From Belliella kenyensis (GTDB lineage Bacteria; Bacteroidota; Bacteroidia; Cytophagales; Cyclobacteriaceae): 64,000 nucleotides of DNA. Under the pieces are notes generated by a model that worked only from the letters and a program-made list of their open reading frames with translations, was not told the DNA's origin and ran no database searches. This document shows positions 29,584 through 39,531 of the stretch, in pieces. Position numbers and translations under genes: made by a program. The stretch spans positions 186,001 through 250,000 of the forward strand of contig NZ_JAKZGR010000006.1 in the NCBI RefSeq assembly GCF_022549675.1, read 5' to 3'. Every line of letters begins with the position of its first letter. The stretch's first letter is position 1.

Positions 29584-30356
29584 TCAAAATCTCTTTCTTT
29601 TGATATTTCAGAAATCCATAGATCAAGTGGTTCACCTGTTTTTACTTCTGCACCTGCTGGAGGAATTTGCCTCACTATAGTACCTTGAGGTACAGAATCA
29701 GTAGTTACATAATTGATCCTTCCCATTCTCAACCCTGATCCTATGATCAAGAATTCTGCATCTACTTCATCCATCCCGATCAAGTTTGGTACATCTAGGA
29801 TTTGATTTCCCAATCCATCACCCACGACCAAGTCAATCTGAGATCCCTTTGGGATTTCGAAGCCCTCTGGGATATTTCTACCCCTATACTTTTGCTCTAA
29901 AACGACGTTGTTTCCAATATCTGGAACGTATTTTATCTCACCTCTAACTAAGCCGATGTTGGCCAAAATTTCTTGGACATTTTTCAATTGACTATGTACC
30001 AAATTTGGCATCTTGATCATAGGTGCATTCTTTGAGTTCAGCGTGACATAAATCTTCCTCCCAGATTTAACTTGACTTCCTGCTTTTGGGATTTGTTTCA
30101 AAACTGTCAAGGATGGTAAGTCAGCATTGAATCCACTGTCTAACTCAACTTCATATTGCAAGTTTCTACTTTTTAAGTAGTCTTCTAATTCGTCGTGTCC
30201 AAAGCCCTCTAAGTCAGGCACTGATACAGTCTGTCCATGATTCGTGTAAGATGGTAAAAATACTTTTAAAAATAAAAATGAAAACAGGGTGATCACCCCA
30301 AATATGATCAGTATATGTATCCCAATTTTTTTTATGGAACCTTTGATTTCACTCAT
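29580..30356 (-). CDS. Membrane-anchored PASTA-repeat protein
   Basis: A 258-residue protein with a short cytoplasmic N-terminus, one membrane segment (about 11-31) and three PASTA repeats in the periplasm (about 42-108, 112-182, 186-252), each starting with a VPDL/MPNL/VPNL phrase and ending with an [IQ]PxAGxxVxxG-like turn. PASTA domains bind peptidoglycan or muropeptides. Here there is no attached kinase or transpeptidase, as is common for this short form in Bacteroidota. First gene of the PASTA, T9SS-cargo, rhodanese operon. The precise role is unknown. Confidence 0.88.
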   Translation of the reverse strand: MSEIKGSIKKIGIHILIIFGVITLFSFLFLKVFLPSYTNHGQTVSVPDLEGFGHDELEDYLKSRNLQYEVELDSGFNADLPSLTVLKQIPKAGSQVKSGRKIYVTLNSKNAPMIKMPNLVHSQLKNVQEILANIGLVRGEIKYVPDIGNNVVLEQKYRGRNIPEGFEIPKGSQIDLVVGDGLGNQILDVPNLIGMDEVDAEFLIIGSGLRMGRINYVTTDSVPQGTIVRQIPPAGAEVKTGEPLDLWISEISKERDFE

Positions 30357-30590
30357 GAAGATAGATTTTTTTTAAGCTAACGTATAAAGGTAAAATTATA
30401 TTTAACCTTCTCCAATAAATGTGCCCTTTTGATCTAAAAATGTATGTCAATCTTTTTTCACTATCGATCACTTTCCAACAGTTCAGACATACAATTTGTA
30501 TTTAAGATTATTTTTTTCAACCTTCAAAAAGTTTGACGCGTTTCAAAAATCATATAAATCCATCATGGGAGCCAATGTTTTTGAAATTCC

Positions 30591-33500
30591 TTAATGAATG
30601 ATCAGTTTTCGTGTTTCTGTAATGGAATTGCTCGTGATCTTTACAATAAATACACCTTTGGAGAATAAACTGGTACTGAAAGTATAGGTTTGGTTCAAGG
30701 TATTAGGATAATTAATATCCTGTACCATAGCTCCAGTAGAAGAAATTACTTGGATATTTACTTCTTCATTAGTTCTTAAGTTAAACGTTACATTAAACAC
30801 ATCTCTTGCTGGATTGGGATAGATCACCGTATTTCCTAGACCTGGGTCAACAGGATCTGGATTTGCAGAGAGGAATAGTTCAATATCATCTATGTATATA
30901 GGATCATTGGTAGTGCTTCCATTTTCAGCCACAAAAGCTATTCTTGCATTTGTCCTGCCGCTTCCAGTGAGAGAACTTAAATCTACGAATCCTCTACTAA
31001 AATGCTCTCTCATATTTGGATTTACTATGCCAGAAGTTAGTGTGTTGATTTCTTCTCCAGATTTTCTGTCTAACTCGGTGTAGTTCACACCACCATCTAT
31101 GCTTCCCATAATTTTGAATATGGTACTTGGTGATTGGTTACTTGCAGCTATTCTGTAGAATACACTAGCTTGTCTGCTTCCAGAGAGGTCAAAAGTTGGA
31201 GATCCTAACCAATGCTCTTCATTTGCATTATCATTTCTCAACCTGATCAGGTTGTTTTGGGTTTCACTTTGAAGAGGTATTACTTCCCAACTATTTTGAT
31301 TGCTATTGATATTTACACTAGTCCAAGGTTCCAAAGCTGTAGAATTATTGAAATTCTGTCGCCATGGTACGGTGATGGTGTTGGTATTTCTGACATTAAA
31401 TTGTATCAAAGAAGATTCATTTCCAGGATTTTGGTCAAAATTCGGAGATGTAATTTCGTAAGAGATCCTCGAAGTTCCATTACTATTCAAGGAATTGTCA
31501 AGTTCTAAGTCAAAAGATTGGTTGGGACCAATATTGAAGCCTGTCCCTACAAATGATTGTACTGTACTATTATTAGTTTGTCTATTTAAAGTAAAAGAAT
31601 TGATACTGAGATTACCCGAGTTGAAAACTTGAAGTACTTCCTCACTCTGTGTACCATTATTTATGGGGCCTGGACTGATTAGCTTAATCAGATCAAGTTT
31701 ATAGCTATATGTCTCTTCTGTTAAGACTTCAATATCCTTTAGGTATATATTGTTGCCGTAACCATTTCTAGCAATAAAAGCTATTCTTACATTGTCAAAA
31801 TCATTGTATGCTTCCAGATTTACGATCTCCCTTCTAAATTGTGCGTTTGAACTTGGGATGAATTCATTCAGGGTAGGGTTAGCTGTTTGAAGTTGGAAGC
31901 TTTCTTTGCTGTATGGAGCATCAAGGATATTGAATGTATTGCCACAATCAGTTGACACAGCGATAAACATAGCGTCGGATATACCTGCGGAGTTATAAGG
32001 CGCATGGGCCATGTTGAAGGTTAATTGTGCGTTTGGGAAATTATTGAGATTGATCGAAGGTGAGATAAAGAAATCCAAAGCACCTGTGGCTTCATATAAA
32101 AAGTTTTGTATTCTCATCAGATCTTGATTTGTTCCAGAAATTGGGAGAGAAATTTTTTCCCAAGTGAAAGAATTGTCAGGATTTCTTATGATCCAATTAT
32201 TTGTATCGCTCGATAGGTTCAATGCATAAGGTAGTGTAAGCGCTGTCTGTAATACTGGAAGACTACTAATCACATTGTTAGATGTATTGTCATCAGAGTC
32301 CTGCCCATTCACTTGCGTGATGATAGCTTGGAACTGGTCTTGCCCATTTCCAGTCAAAGTAATTGGATTGAATTCTACTAAAGCTACTTCACCTATAGCT
32401 AGGTTGAAACTGAAATTTCTACTTTGAAGTAAGGCACCATTCAGCCTAATTTCAATAACTGCGGACGTTATAGTTGTAGTCCCTCTATTAAGAATTTCTA
32501 AACTTGGTACGATTGTACTTTCACAAATGAGGTCTTGTGGGTCGATAATTCTTTCAATGGATAGATCGAGTCCAAATAGGTTTGGATCTTGAGTGGCAAA
32601 ATTATTTATGAGAGAATTCCTTCTTGGACTAAATTCAAGCACTGCATTCATTCTATTCACTTGACCTTGTGTGAATAAATTCATACAAGCATCAGGACTA
32701 TAATCCATAAAATTTTCAGTCATATCTCTGCTACCGCATGAAAAAATTGGAATGTTGATTCTACAGGAGTTGTTTGCGTTCTGCTGGTTTGGAGTATCTT
32801 CTACAAAGTCATCCACATCACAGCCATTGGCAGGGTTTTGAGCATCTCCCCATATGTGCCTGAGTCCGAAGAAGTGACCTACTTCATGCGTTGCAGTCCT
32901 GCCTCTAGACCCCGAGATTGCATTTCCTCCTTGTCCAAAATACCTGTAGTCAACCGTGATACCATCGAGTTCTCTTTGAGTAGGTATAAAGTTCAAGCCA
33001 GGTAAATCTGAAACAGGAAAAGTAGCATAACCTATGAATGGTTGCTGAAGTGGTACTACCCAAATATTCAGATAACTCTCTGGTGGCCAGATAGACAGCT
33101 CTGAAATCAATGCAGCATCTGTCTGGTCGTATAGATTTTTTGTGCCTAGGACTCGAACTATCCCATTTGTTGGTAGTCCTCTAGGATCAACTTTAGCAAG
33201 GACGAATTCAATATTTGCGTCTGCAGCTACATTCAGGAATTCGCTAGGCGTTTGATTTCTGTCCAAGTTTTCCCTTCTGAAATCTTCATTGAGAATTCTA
33301 ATCTGAGATTCTATCTGAGAAACTGGTATATTGGAACCTTGACCTATGGGTGTACCTCCGTGAATTACGTGTACTACTACAGGTATTACCCTTGGATCAT
33401 TCTGCATTCTGCTTTGAATCCTTGGAGATTTGGCTACTTCTTCTAGTTTTCCACTTATCCAACTTTCGAAGTAGTCTCTAGAACCATACACACCTAGCGC

Positions 33501-33662
33501 TTCTTCTTGTAGTTTTTCAAAATAAACATGAGCACACTTTTCATCATGAATATGCTGAAGAGGTTGACCAAAAAAGCTTTGTGCTTTGATTGAAAAACTC
33601 AAAAGAAAGAAGAAAAGGGTAAAACAATTGTTTACCCTTAGTTGGCTAGATGTTCTTATCAT
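30591..33662 (-). CDS. M43-family zinc metalloprotease with T9SS sorting domain
   Basis: A 1023-residue secreted protease of the pappalysin (M43) family. Signal peptide is about 1-27 (ends SIKA). The zinc motif HEVGHFFGLRH spans 259-269, with His259, His263 and His269 as ligands and Glu260 as catalyst; a Met-turn appears in NFMDYSPDACM. Beta-sandwich domains of the adhesion type follow (two similar halves around 470-640 and 740-910), then a type A sorting domain (VIYPNPARDVFNVTF ... FIVKITSN). It acts outside the cell on proteins. It lies 18 bp downstream of the nifU-like gene, so it seems to share the mrp-nifU transcript, an odd pairing. Confidence 0.92.
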   Translation of the reverse strand: MIRTSSQLRVNNCFTLFFFLLSFSIKAQSFFGQPLQHIHDEKCAHVYFEKLQEEALGVYGSRDYFESWISGKLEEVAKSPRIQSRMQNDPRVIPVVVHVIHGGTPIGQGSNIPVSQIESQIRILNEDFRRENLDRNQTPSEFLNVAADANIEFVLAKVDPRGLPTNGIVRVLGTKNLYDQTDAALISELSIWPPESYLNIWVVPLQQPFIGYATFPVSDLPGLNFIPTQRELDGITVDYRYFGQGGNAISGSRGRTATHEVGHFFGLRHIWGDAQNPANGCDVDDFVEDTPNQQNANNSCRINIPIFSCGSRDMTENFMDYSPDACMNLFTQGQVNRMNAVLEFSPRRNSLINNFATQDPNLFGLDLSIERIIDPQDLICESTIVPSLEILNRGTTTITSAVIEIRLNGALLQSRNFSFNLAIGEVALVEFNPITLTGNGQDQFQAIITQVNGQDSDDNTSNNVISSLPVLQTALTLPYALNLSSDTNNWIIRNPDNSFTWEKISLPISGTNQDLMRIQNFLYEATGALDFFISPSINLNNFPNAQLTFNMAHAPYNSAGISDAMFIAVSTDCGNTFNILDAPYSKESFQLQTANPTLNEFIPSSNAQFRREIVNLEAYNDFDNVRIAFIARNGYGNNIYLKDIEVLTEETYSYKLDLIKLISPGPINNGTQSEEVLQVFNSGNLSINSFTLNRQTNNSTVQSFVGTGFNIGPNQSFDLELDNSLNSNGTSRISYEITSPNFDQNPGNESSLIQFNVRNTNTITVPWRQNFNNSTALEPWTSVNINSNQNSWEVIPLQSETQNNLIRLRNDNANEEHWLGSPTFDLSGSRQASVFYRIAASNQSPSTIFKIMGSIDGGVNYTELDRKSGEEINTLTSGIVNPNMREHFSRGFVDLSSLTGSGRTNARIAFVAENGSTTNDPIYIDDIELFLSANPDPVDPGLGNTVIYPNPARDVFNVTFNLRTNEEVNIQVISSTGAMVQDINYPNTLNQTYTFSTSLFSKGVFIVKITSNSITETRKLIIH

Positions 33663-33680
33663 AAAGATTATTTTCTGGAC

Positions 33681-33923
33681 TTAGGCCATTGTGATATTGA
33701 TAGCTTCTACCTTTACAATCTCCGGAATTGCTTTTTTGATAGCTTCTTCTACTCCAGCCTTCAGTGTCATTGTGGACATAGGACAAGAGCTACATGCTCC
33801 AGTAAGTTCTAATCTTAGCACCATGTCATCCGTCAATTCTACTACTTTTACATTGCCACCATCAGCTTCGAGATATGGTCTGATGCTATCCAAGGCATGT
33901 TCTATTTTATCATTCATTTCCAT
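33681..33923 (-). CDS. NifU C-terminal-domain Fe-S scaffold/carrier protein
   Basis: An 80-residue NifU-type (NfuA-like C domain) protein carrying the cluster-binding motif CSSC at Cys44/Cys47 within TGACSSCPMSTMTLK. It holds and hands on Fe-S clusters in the cytoplasm. It follows the mrp gene by 44 bp, consistent with joint work on Fe-S maturation. Confidence 0.93.
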   Translation of the reverse strand: MEMNDKIEHALDSIRPYLEADGGNVKVVELTDDMVLRLELTGACSSCPMSTMTLKAGVEEAIKKAIPEIVKVEAINITMA

Positions 33924-33967
33924 ATTGTTATTTTTTCAAATACACTTTTCGGTGCACTGATTTCTTT

Positions 33968-35062
33968 TTATTCATTAACGTGTACTACCGTAGTCTTACT
34001 TTTTTCTGCATTTCTGATCGCTACTTGACGAGCTACTGATTCTGCCAATTCTGAGAATGCCTTTTCTGTGATTCCTGCTTTCATCACTGCTGGAAAGCCA
34101 GAATCCCCACTTTCCCTTATACTTTGCACGATTGGAATTTCGCCTAAAAAGGGGACTTCAAACTTTTCAGCCAGCCTTCTTCCACCTTCTTTTCCGAATA
34201 GATAATATTTATTATTGGGCAATTCTTCTGGTGTAAAATAAGCCATATTTTCAACAACACCTAAGATAGGAACATTTATTTGAGCCTGTCTGAACATCGA
34301 TAGTCCTTTGGTGGCATCTGCCAAAGCTACTTTCTGTGGAGTAGTGACTATGACAGCACCTGTTACGGGTATAGTTTGTACCATCGTTAGGTGAATATCG
34401 GAAGTACCTGGAGGCAAATCTATCAAGAGGTAATCTAATGCGCCCCATTCTACATCTCCTATAAATTGTTTCAAGGCAGAGCTAGCCATTGGACCACGCC
34501 ATACCACTGCGGAGTCTGATGGTGTCAAGAATCCAATGGACATCAATTTTACGCCATATTGCTCTATAGGTATGATAAGGTTTTTGCCATTTTCTTGTTT
34601 TACAGCTGGTTGTTCAGCTTCTACATTAAACATCGTAGGTACAGATGGACCAGATATATCTGCATCTATCAGCCCAACTTTTGCTCCTGAATTAGCAAGA
34701 GCTACTGCAAGGTTGCTAGCAGTAGTGGATTTACCTACTCCTCCTTTTCCTGATGCTATGGCAATGATGTTTTTTACATTGGGAAGCAGAGGTGTGTTGT
34801 CTCTGGTAGTCGTTACTTGAGAGGTCATGAAAATGTCAAGGGAAATATCCTTTCCAATTTCATCTTCAATAGCCTCTATGCAATTGTTTTTGATTACTTC
34901 TTTGAGTGGACAAGCTGGAGTGGTCAATACCACTTTGAAGCTTATATTATTCCCTTCAATTTGTATATTTTGAATCATTCCTAAAGTCACCAGATCTTTT
35001 TTCAAATCAGGGTCTTCAACTTTAGATAGTGCACTTAGTATTTGCTCTTTTGTAATCGTCAT
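33968..35062 (-). CDS. mrp: Mrp/ApbC-family iron-sulfur carrier ATPase
   Basis: A 364-residue P-loop ATPase of the Mrp/NBP35 family that carries Fe-S clusters. The frame extends to a TTG at 35077 but ATG 35062 gives the normal start MTITKEQILSAL. An N-terminal MIP18-like (DUF59) domain covers about 1-85; the deviant Walker A GKGGVGKST is at 105-113, followed by GLIDADISGPSVP and DYLLIDLPPGTSDIHLT. The typical C-terminal CxxC of many Mrp proteins is not evident, as in the ApbC forms with DUF59 domains of this phylum. First gene of mrp-nifU-M43. Confidence 0.93.
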   Translation of the reverse strand: MTITKEQILSALSKVEDPDLKKDLVTLGMIQNIQIEGNNISFKVVLTTPACPLKEVIKNNCIEAIEDEIGKDISLDIFMTSQVTTTRDNTPLLPNVKNIIAIASGKGGVGKSTTASNLAVALANSGAKVGLIDADISGPSVPTMFNVEAEQPAVKQENGKNLIIPIEQYGVKLMSIGFLTPSDSAVVWRGPMASSALKQFIGDVEWGALDYLLIDLPPGTSDIHLTMVQTIPVTGAVIVTTPQKVALADATKGLSMFRQAQINVPILGVVENMAYFTPEELPNNKYYLFGKEGGRRLAEKFEVPFLGEIPIVQSIRESGDSGFPAVMKAGITEKAFSELAESVARQVAIRNAEKSKTTVVHVNE

Positions 35063-35477
35063 GAACTGCTTTTTCAATTTGTGCGCAAGTTAATCTATAA
35101 ATATTCTAAATAAAACCTTTAACATGTATTAAGGTTTAACAAAAATCAATAAAAAACAGACGAGAGGCTAGAAGCGAGAGAATAGAAACGAGAAGCGAGA
35201 GAAACAAGAATCAAGAAACAAGAAACAAGACTCGGGACACAATAGAACTTAGAATTATGAATAGGTTTCCCCCTAGGATAGGAGAGAATTTCCCCTCCCT
35301 TTCGCTGCAGGCATATTTCCACTTTATTTCGCTTTTGCGTATTTCTCCCTCATCCTTCTACCTTCATCCTTTCTAAAATCTAATCCTGAGCTATCAAGAC
35401 AAAAATCTACAATCTAAAATCTAAAATCTCAGAATAGCTGAATACTTATTATATTTGAACTTTGATTTGGATAAAGC
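35063..35477. repeat. Repeat-rich divergent spacer between mrp and dnaG
   Basis: This 415-bp gene-free region holds three repeat blocks. Purine-rich: AGAAGCGAGAGAA occurs at 35170-35182 and again at 35191-35203, followed by several ACAAGAA units to about 35230. Pyrimidine-rich: about 35275-35370. Then an AAAATCT-type block: AAAATCTAATCCTGA at 35375-35389, followed by GCTATC and repeated CTAAAATCT units to 35429. The 15-mer AAAATCTAATCCTGA recurs at 59482-59496. No gene seen; the dnaG promoter is at its right end. Confidence 0.6.
35450..35457 (+). promoter_or_regulatory. -7 box of dnaG
   Basis: TATATTTG, a perfect TAnnTTTG match, 20 bp before the dnaG ATG, predicting a leader of about 13 nt. 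No clear -33 TTG. Confidence 0.5.
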
Positions 35478-37430
35478 ATGGTAGTCAGTAGAGCAACGGC
35501 AGATAAAGTAAGAGATAGGGCGGATATAGAAGACGTTGTGAATGATTATGTGCCTTTGAAAAAGAAGGGGCAAAACTTGTGGGCTTGTTGTCCTTTTCAC
35601 AACGAAAAATCTCCTTCCTTCTCTGTGTCTCCTGCAAAGCAAATATACAAATGCTTCGGCTGTGGAAAAGCTGGAGATCCCATACAATTTGTGATGGATA
35701 TCGAAGGTGTGGGATTCAATGAAGCGATCAGACACCTTGCTCAAAAATACGGGATAGAGGTAGAGGAAGATAAAGCTGTCACTCCAGAAGATGTGCAAGC
35801 ATACAATGAAAGAGAGAGTCTTTATATTGTACTGAATTATGCCAAGGATTTTTTTGTAAAAAACCTTCAGACCGAAGAGGGTCGTGCGATAGGGCTGAGT
35901 TATTTTAAAGAAAGGGGATTCAATCAAGCCATCATTGATAAGTTTGATCTTGGATATACTTTGGATGGTTGGGATCATTTGCTCAAAGCTGCCAAAGCAG
36001 CGGGGCATTCTGAAGATATTTTACTCAAGGCGGGCTTAGTCTTACAGAAAGAAGGTGATCCAAGTCGGATATATGATCGATTTAGAGGAAGGGTGACTTT
36101 CACAATTCACAATCTTGGAGGAAAACCCATAGGGTTTGGTGCCAGGATATTGACCCAAGATAAGAAGCAACCTAAATATATAAATTCACCTGAGACAGAA
36201 GTATATCATAAGAGTGATGTACTCTACGGTATGTTTCAGGCAAAGAAATCTATACGAGAGAAGGATAATTGCTACTTGGTAGAGGGCTACACAGATGTGA
36301 TTTCGATGCATTTGGCGGGAATTGAAAATGTAGTGGCATCCTCTGGAACATCCCTAACCGAAAATCAGATCAAAGTCATCAAAAGATTTACAGATAATGT
36401 CACTGTACTTTTTGATGGAGATGCTGCTGGGATCAAAGCGTCTTTGAGAGGGATTGACATGCTTTTGGAAGGGGGATTGAATGTAAAAGCTGTCGTTTTT
36501 CCTAATGGTGATGATCCAGACAGCTATTCTCGAAAAGTTGGTTCTCAGGTATTTTCGGATTATTTGAGTGATAGTGCTCAAGATTTTATTGCATTCAAAA
36601 TTTCACTTTTTGCAGAAGAAGCAGCTACAGATCCAGTCAAAAGAGCAGAATTGATACGATCAGTGATTCTGAGCTTATCAAAAATCCCTGATTCCATCAT
36701 TCGATCTGTTTATATAAGGCAATCATCCAAATTGCTTGAAATAGATGAGGAGATTATTCATATTGAATTGAATAAGATACTTCTCAAAGTACAAAAGGAT
36801 CAATACTTCAAAGAGCAAAGAGATCAGCATGATCAAGCTGATATGGCACCACCAGTGGATCTTTTTCTTCCCATTGAAGAGGAAAAAGTACCATATTCCA
36901 CCCAACTTGAAGCACAAGAGCGTGAGATGATGAGGATGTTGGTAAACTATGGCTTTGAGATGGTTTCTGATGAGCTCAGCGTTTGCGAATATTTACTACA
37001 GGAGACTGAAGATTTAGAGTTTACCATACCAGTTTTCAATAAGATTCTGGGGATATACAAACAAGCACTTTCAAAAGGAATCCTACCTCAGCCCCAATAT
37101 TTTCTTGAATCAAACGACCGAGAAGTCAAGCAAGAGGTGATCAATATGATCACCAAGAAGCATGAGATTTCAAAACTTTGGCAAGAGCGTTTTCAAATTT
37201 TCACAACCACAGAAGCAGACGATCTTGCCAAATCTGTCTATGATAATATTCTCAGGCTGAAGCAAAAGGTGGTGAAAAAGATGCTAGAAGAAGCAAGGAT
37301 CAAGATAAAATCAGCGCAGGATCAAAATGAAAGTGCAGAGGCAATGGATGAGAAGTTGCGCGTTTACATGGAATTGAAGCGATATCAAGTGGAGATAGAC
37401 AAACAGTTAGGAATTGTAATTAGCAATTGA
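35478..37430 (+). CDS. dnaG: DNA primase DnaG
   Basis: A 650-residue primase that lays RNA primers at the fork. The zinc-binding CHC2 domain uses Cys38, His41, Cys59 and Cys62 (CPFH ... CFGC). The catalytic core follows (about 120-255), then the TOPRIM domain with [13 protein letters not shown] and the metal-binding FDGDAAG. The C-terminal helicase-binding region (after about 440) is divergent, as usual. It starts at ATG 35478 with a -7 box close by. Confidence 0.97.
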   Translation: MVVSRATADKVRDRADIEDVVNDYVPLKKKGQNLWACCPFHNEKSPSFSVSPAKQIYKCFGCGKAGDPIQFVMDIEGVGFNEAIRHLAQKYGIEVEEDKAVTPEDVQAYNERESLYIVLNYAKDFFVKNLQTEEGRAIGLSYFKERGFNQAIIDKFDLGYTLDGWDHLLKAAKAAGHSEDILLKAGLVLQKEGDPSRIYDRFRGRVTFTIHNLGGKPIGFGARILTQDKKQPKYINSPETEVYHKSDVLYGMFQAKKSIREKDNCYLVEGYTDVISMHLAGIENVVASSGTSLTENQIKVIKRFTDNVTVLFDGDAAGIKASLRGIDMLLEGGLNVKAVVFPNGDDPDSYSRKVGSQVFSDYLSDSAQDFIAFKISLFAEEAATDPVKRAELIRSVILSLSKIPDSIIRSVYIRQSSKLLEIDEEIIHIELNKILLKVQKDQYFKEQRDQHDQADMAPPVDLFLPIEEEKVPYSTQLEAQEREMMRMLVNYGFEMVSDELSVCEYLLQETEDLEFTIPVFNKILGIYKQALSKGILPQPQYFLESNDREVKQEVINMITKKHEISKLWQERFQIFTTTEADDLAKSVYDNILRLKQKVVKKMLEEARIKIKSAQDQNESAEAMDEKLRVYMELKRYQVEIDKQLGIVISN

Positions 37431-37474
37431 GAAACTTAAAATAGAAAGAAGGCGTTTTTCAGGGATAAATCTCG

Positions 37475-37482
37475 TAATTTTG
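37475..37482 (+). promoter_or_regulatory. -7 box of ribBA
   Basis: TAATTTTG followed by CA, a perfect TAnnTTTG match, 27 bp before the ribBA ATG. The short leader leaves no room for an FMN riboswitch. Confidence 0.55.
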
Positions 37483-37509
37483 CAGTCCGAAAGAAAGTAT
37501 ACTTCAAAA

Positions 37510-38730
37510 ATGACATCCTTACCCTACCAATTAGATTCCATCGAGGAAGCAATAGAAGCCATTAGAAATGGAGAAGTAATCATCGTAGTAGATGATGAAG
37601 ATAGAGAAAACGAAGGTGACTTTGTATGTGCTGCGGAGAAGGTTACGCCTGAAATCATCAACTTCATGGCTACTCATGGTAGAGGATTGATATGCGCACC
37701 CTTGATTGAGGATAGGTGTGAGAAATTGGGCCTTCAACTGATGGTTGGTAGCAATACAGCCGCTTTTGAAACACCATTTACAGTTTCTGTAGACTTGGTG
37801 GGGCATGGGTGTACCACAGGTATTTCTGCAAGTGATAGGGCAAAGACTATCAGGGCACTGGTAGATGATTCGATACATCCAGATGAATTAGGTAAACCTG
37901 GGCATATTTTTCCTCTTAAAGCAAAAAGGGGAGGTGTACTGAGAAGAGCAGGACATACAGAAGCTTCTATAGATTTTTCGAGACTAGCGGGTTTACAGCC
38001 AGCAGGTGTACTGGTAGAGATCATGAATGAAGATGGAACCATGGCAAGACTTCCAGATCTTGTTGAAGTGGCCAAAAGATTTAATTTGAAATTGGTTTCA
38101 ATCAAAGATTTGATTGCTTATAGACTCAAAAACGAATCACTCATCAAAAGAGAAATTGGTGTGGCCATGCCTACGACTTTTGGAGATTTTGAGCTGATTG
38201 CTTTTCGTCAGACCAATACAGAGGATATTCACATGGCACTCATCAAAGGAACTTGGGAGGCGGATGAGCCAGTGATGGTTCGAGTTCACTCTTCATGTGT
38301 GACTGGAGATATATTTGGCTCTTGTAGATGTGACTGTGGGCCACAGTTGCATAGGGCTTTGGAAATGGTGGAGAAAGAGGGGAAAGGTGTGGTTCTATAC
38401 ATGAATCAAGAGGGGAGAGGTATTGGATTGATCAACAAACTGAAAGCATATAAACTTCAAGAACAGGGCATGGATACTGTTCAAGCCAATTTAGCTTTGG
38501 GTTTTCCTGAAGATAAAAGGGACTATGGAGTTGGTGCTCAGATTTTGAGAGATTTAAATATTAGCAAAATCAAATTAATAACCAACAACCCAACCAAAAG
38601 GGTCGGGCTTTTAGGCTACGGTTTGGAAATTGTGGAGCAATTGCCAATAGAAATTCAGACTAATCCTCACAATGAAAAATACCTCCAAACCAAAAGAGAT
38701 AAAATGGGACATAGTATTTTGAAAAAATAA
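37510..38730 (+). CDS. ribBA: Bifunctional riboflavin biosynthesis protein RibBA
   Basis: A 406-residue fusion making two riboflavin precursors. The N-terminal half is 3,4-dihydroxy-2-butanone-4-phosphate synthase (acidic loop [14 protein letters not shown], then [11 protein letters not shown]); the C-terminal half is GTP cyclohydrolase II with the zinc cysteines in [19 protein letters not shown] and the catalytic [13 protein letters not shown] at 37480 in the same frame overlaps the promoter, so ATG 37510 is the start. A terminator hairpin follows. Confidence 0.96.
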   Translation: MTSLPYQLDSIEEAIEAIRNGEVIIVVDDEDRENEGDFVCAAEKVTPEIINFMATHGRGLICAPLIEDRCEKLGLQLMVGSNTAAFETPFTVSVDLVGHGCTTGISASDRAKTIRALVDDSIHPDELGKPGHIFPLKAKRGGVLRRAGHTEASIDFSRLAGLQPAGVLVEIMNEDGTMARLPDLVEVAKRFNLKLVSIKDLIAYRLKNESLIKREIGVAMPTTFGDFELIAFRQTNTEDIHMALIKGTWEADEPVMVRVHSSCVTGDIFGSCRCDCGPQLHRALEMVEKEGKGVVLYMNQEGRGIGLINKLKAYKLQEQGMDTVQANLALGFPEDKRDYGVGAQILRDLNISKIKLITNNPTKRVGLLGYGLEIVEQLPIEIQTNPHNEKYLQTKRDKMGHSILKK

Positions 38731-38747
38731 TGAACTACATTAAATAG

Positions 38748-38772
38748 TCCTCTCTACAAAGAGAGGATTTTT
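38748..38772 (+). terminator. Intrinsic terminator after ribBA
   Basis: TCCTCTC (38748-38754), loop TACAAA, GAGAGGA (38761-38767), then TTTTT. Confidence 0.82.
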
Positions 38773-38893
38773 CATTTAGTCTATTGGTAATGACCTTCTC
38801 ACACATATTTACCTTTGAATTTTATACCATGGATTTCAACCAAATTCAAATGAAATTCGTTATTCTTTAAGTTAGACCAAAATAGCAGCAATC

Positions 38894-39526
38894 ATGAAAA
38901 AGGCATGTATACTTCTTTTTTTGAGTTTTGTGATTTCAATTTATGCAGATGCACAAAACAAATTTCCATCCCAAGTATGGCACAGGGGAAAAATTTCTAC
39001 TACGGATGGTCAGGCGATTTCTGGTTTGTTGATGTATGATTTGGATAATAATGTAGTACAGCTGCAAAGAGAAAGTGTACAGACTTTTGGAGCTTCAAAT
39101 GTCACCCAATTTGAGATTTATGACGAAGTCTATGGAGGTATCAGGACATTTTATTCTTTACCATACGCTCAATCTACGGATTATGAGACACCAGTTTTCT
39201 TTGAGGTTTTGACTCAGGGAGAAGATATAGCGTTGCTATGTAGAGAATATATCGCCACGGATAATAGAGGTATGGGAATGTATGGCCCTATGATGATGAA
39301 TCCAATGTGGGGCGGACCCATGATGGGAGGTCATCGCTTAGCCTTCAATTTTTTCTTTTTTAAGGATGGTAAAATCCAGAAGTACTCTCAAAAGAAAAAG
39401 GACTTGATGGACTTTTTTGATGACCGAGAAGATGAAGTAAAATTGTATATGAGAAAAAACAGGCTAGCACATGACAAGCGAGGAGACTTGCTCCGCATCA
39501 CCGCCTATTACAATCAAATAAAATAA
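38894..39526 (+). CDS. Exported protein of unknown function with Met/Gly patch
   Basis: A 210-residue protein with a clear signal peptide (MKKACILLFLSFVISIYADA, cleavage near residue 21). The mature part begins with a beta-rich segment (VWHRGKISTTDGQAISGLL) of the type seen in periplasmic Cytophagales proteins. Residues about 125-147 form an unusual Met/Gly/Pro-rich patch (GMGMYGPMMMNPMW, then GGPMMGGH), and the C-terminal third is highly charged. I do not recognise a family. The surE gene starts 5 bp after its stop, so the two are co-transcribed. The Met-rich patch could bind copper or be a flexible loop; both are guesses. Confidence 0.7.
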   Translation: MKKACILLFLSFVISIYADAQNKFPSQVWHRGKISTTDGQAISGLLMYDLDNNVVQLQRESVQTFGASNVTQFEIYDEVYGGIRTFYSLPYAQSTDYETPVFFEVLTQGEDIALLCREYIATDNRGMGMYGPMMMNPMWGGPMMGGHRLAFNFFFFKDGKIQKYSQKKKDLMDFFDDREDEVKLYMRKNRLAHDKRGDLLRITAYYNQIK

Positions 39527-39531
39527 ATTTT

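Noticed and set aside
35421-36008. A 195-codon open frame on the minus strand over the start of dnaG
   Set aside because: It lies antisense to the conserved zinc and core domains of DnaG and its product resembles no family.
37430-37510. FMN riboswitch before ribBA
   Set aside because: The -7 box at 37475 leaves a leader of under 25 nt, far too short for the riboswitch.
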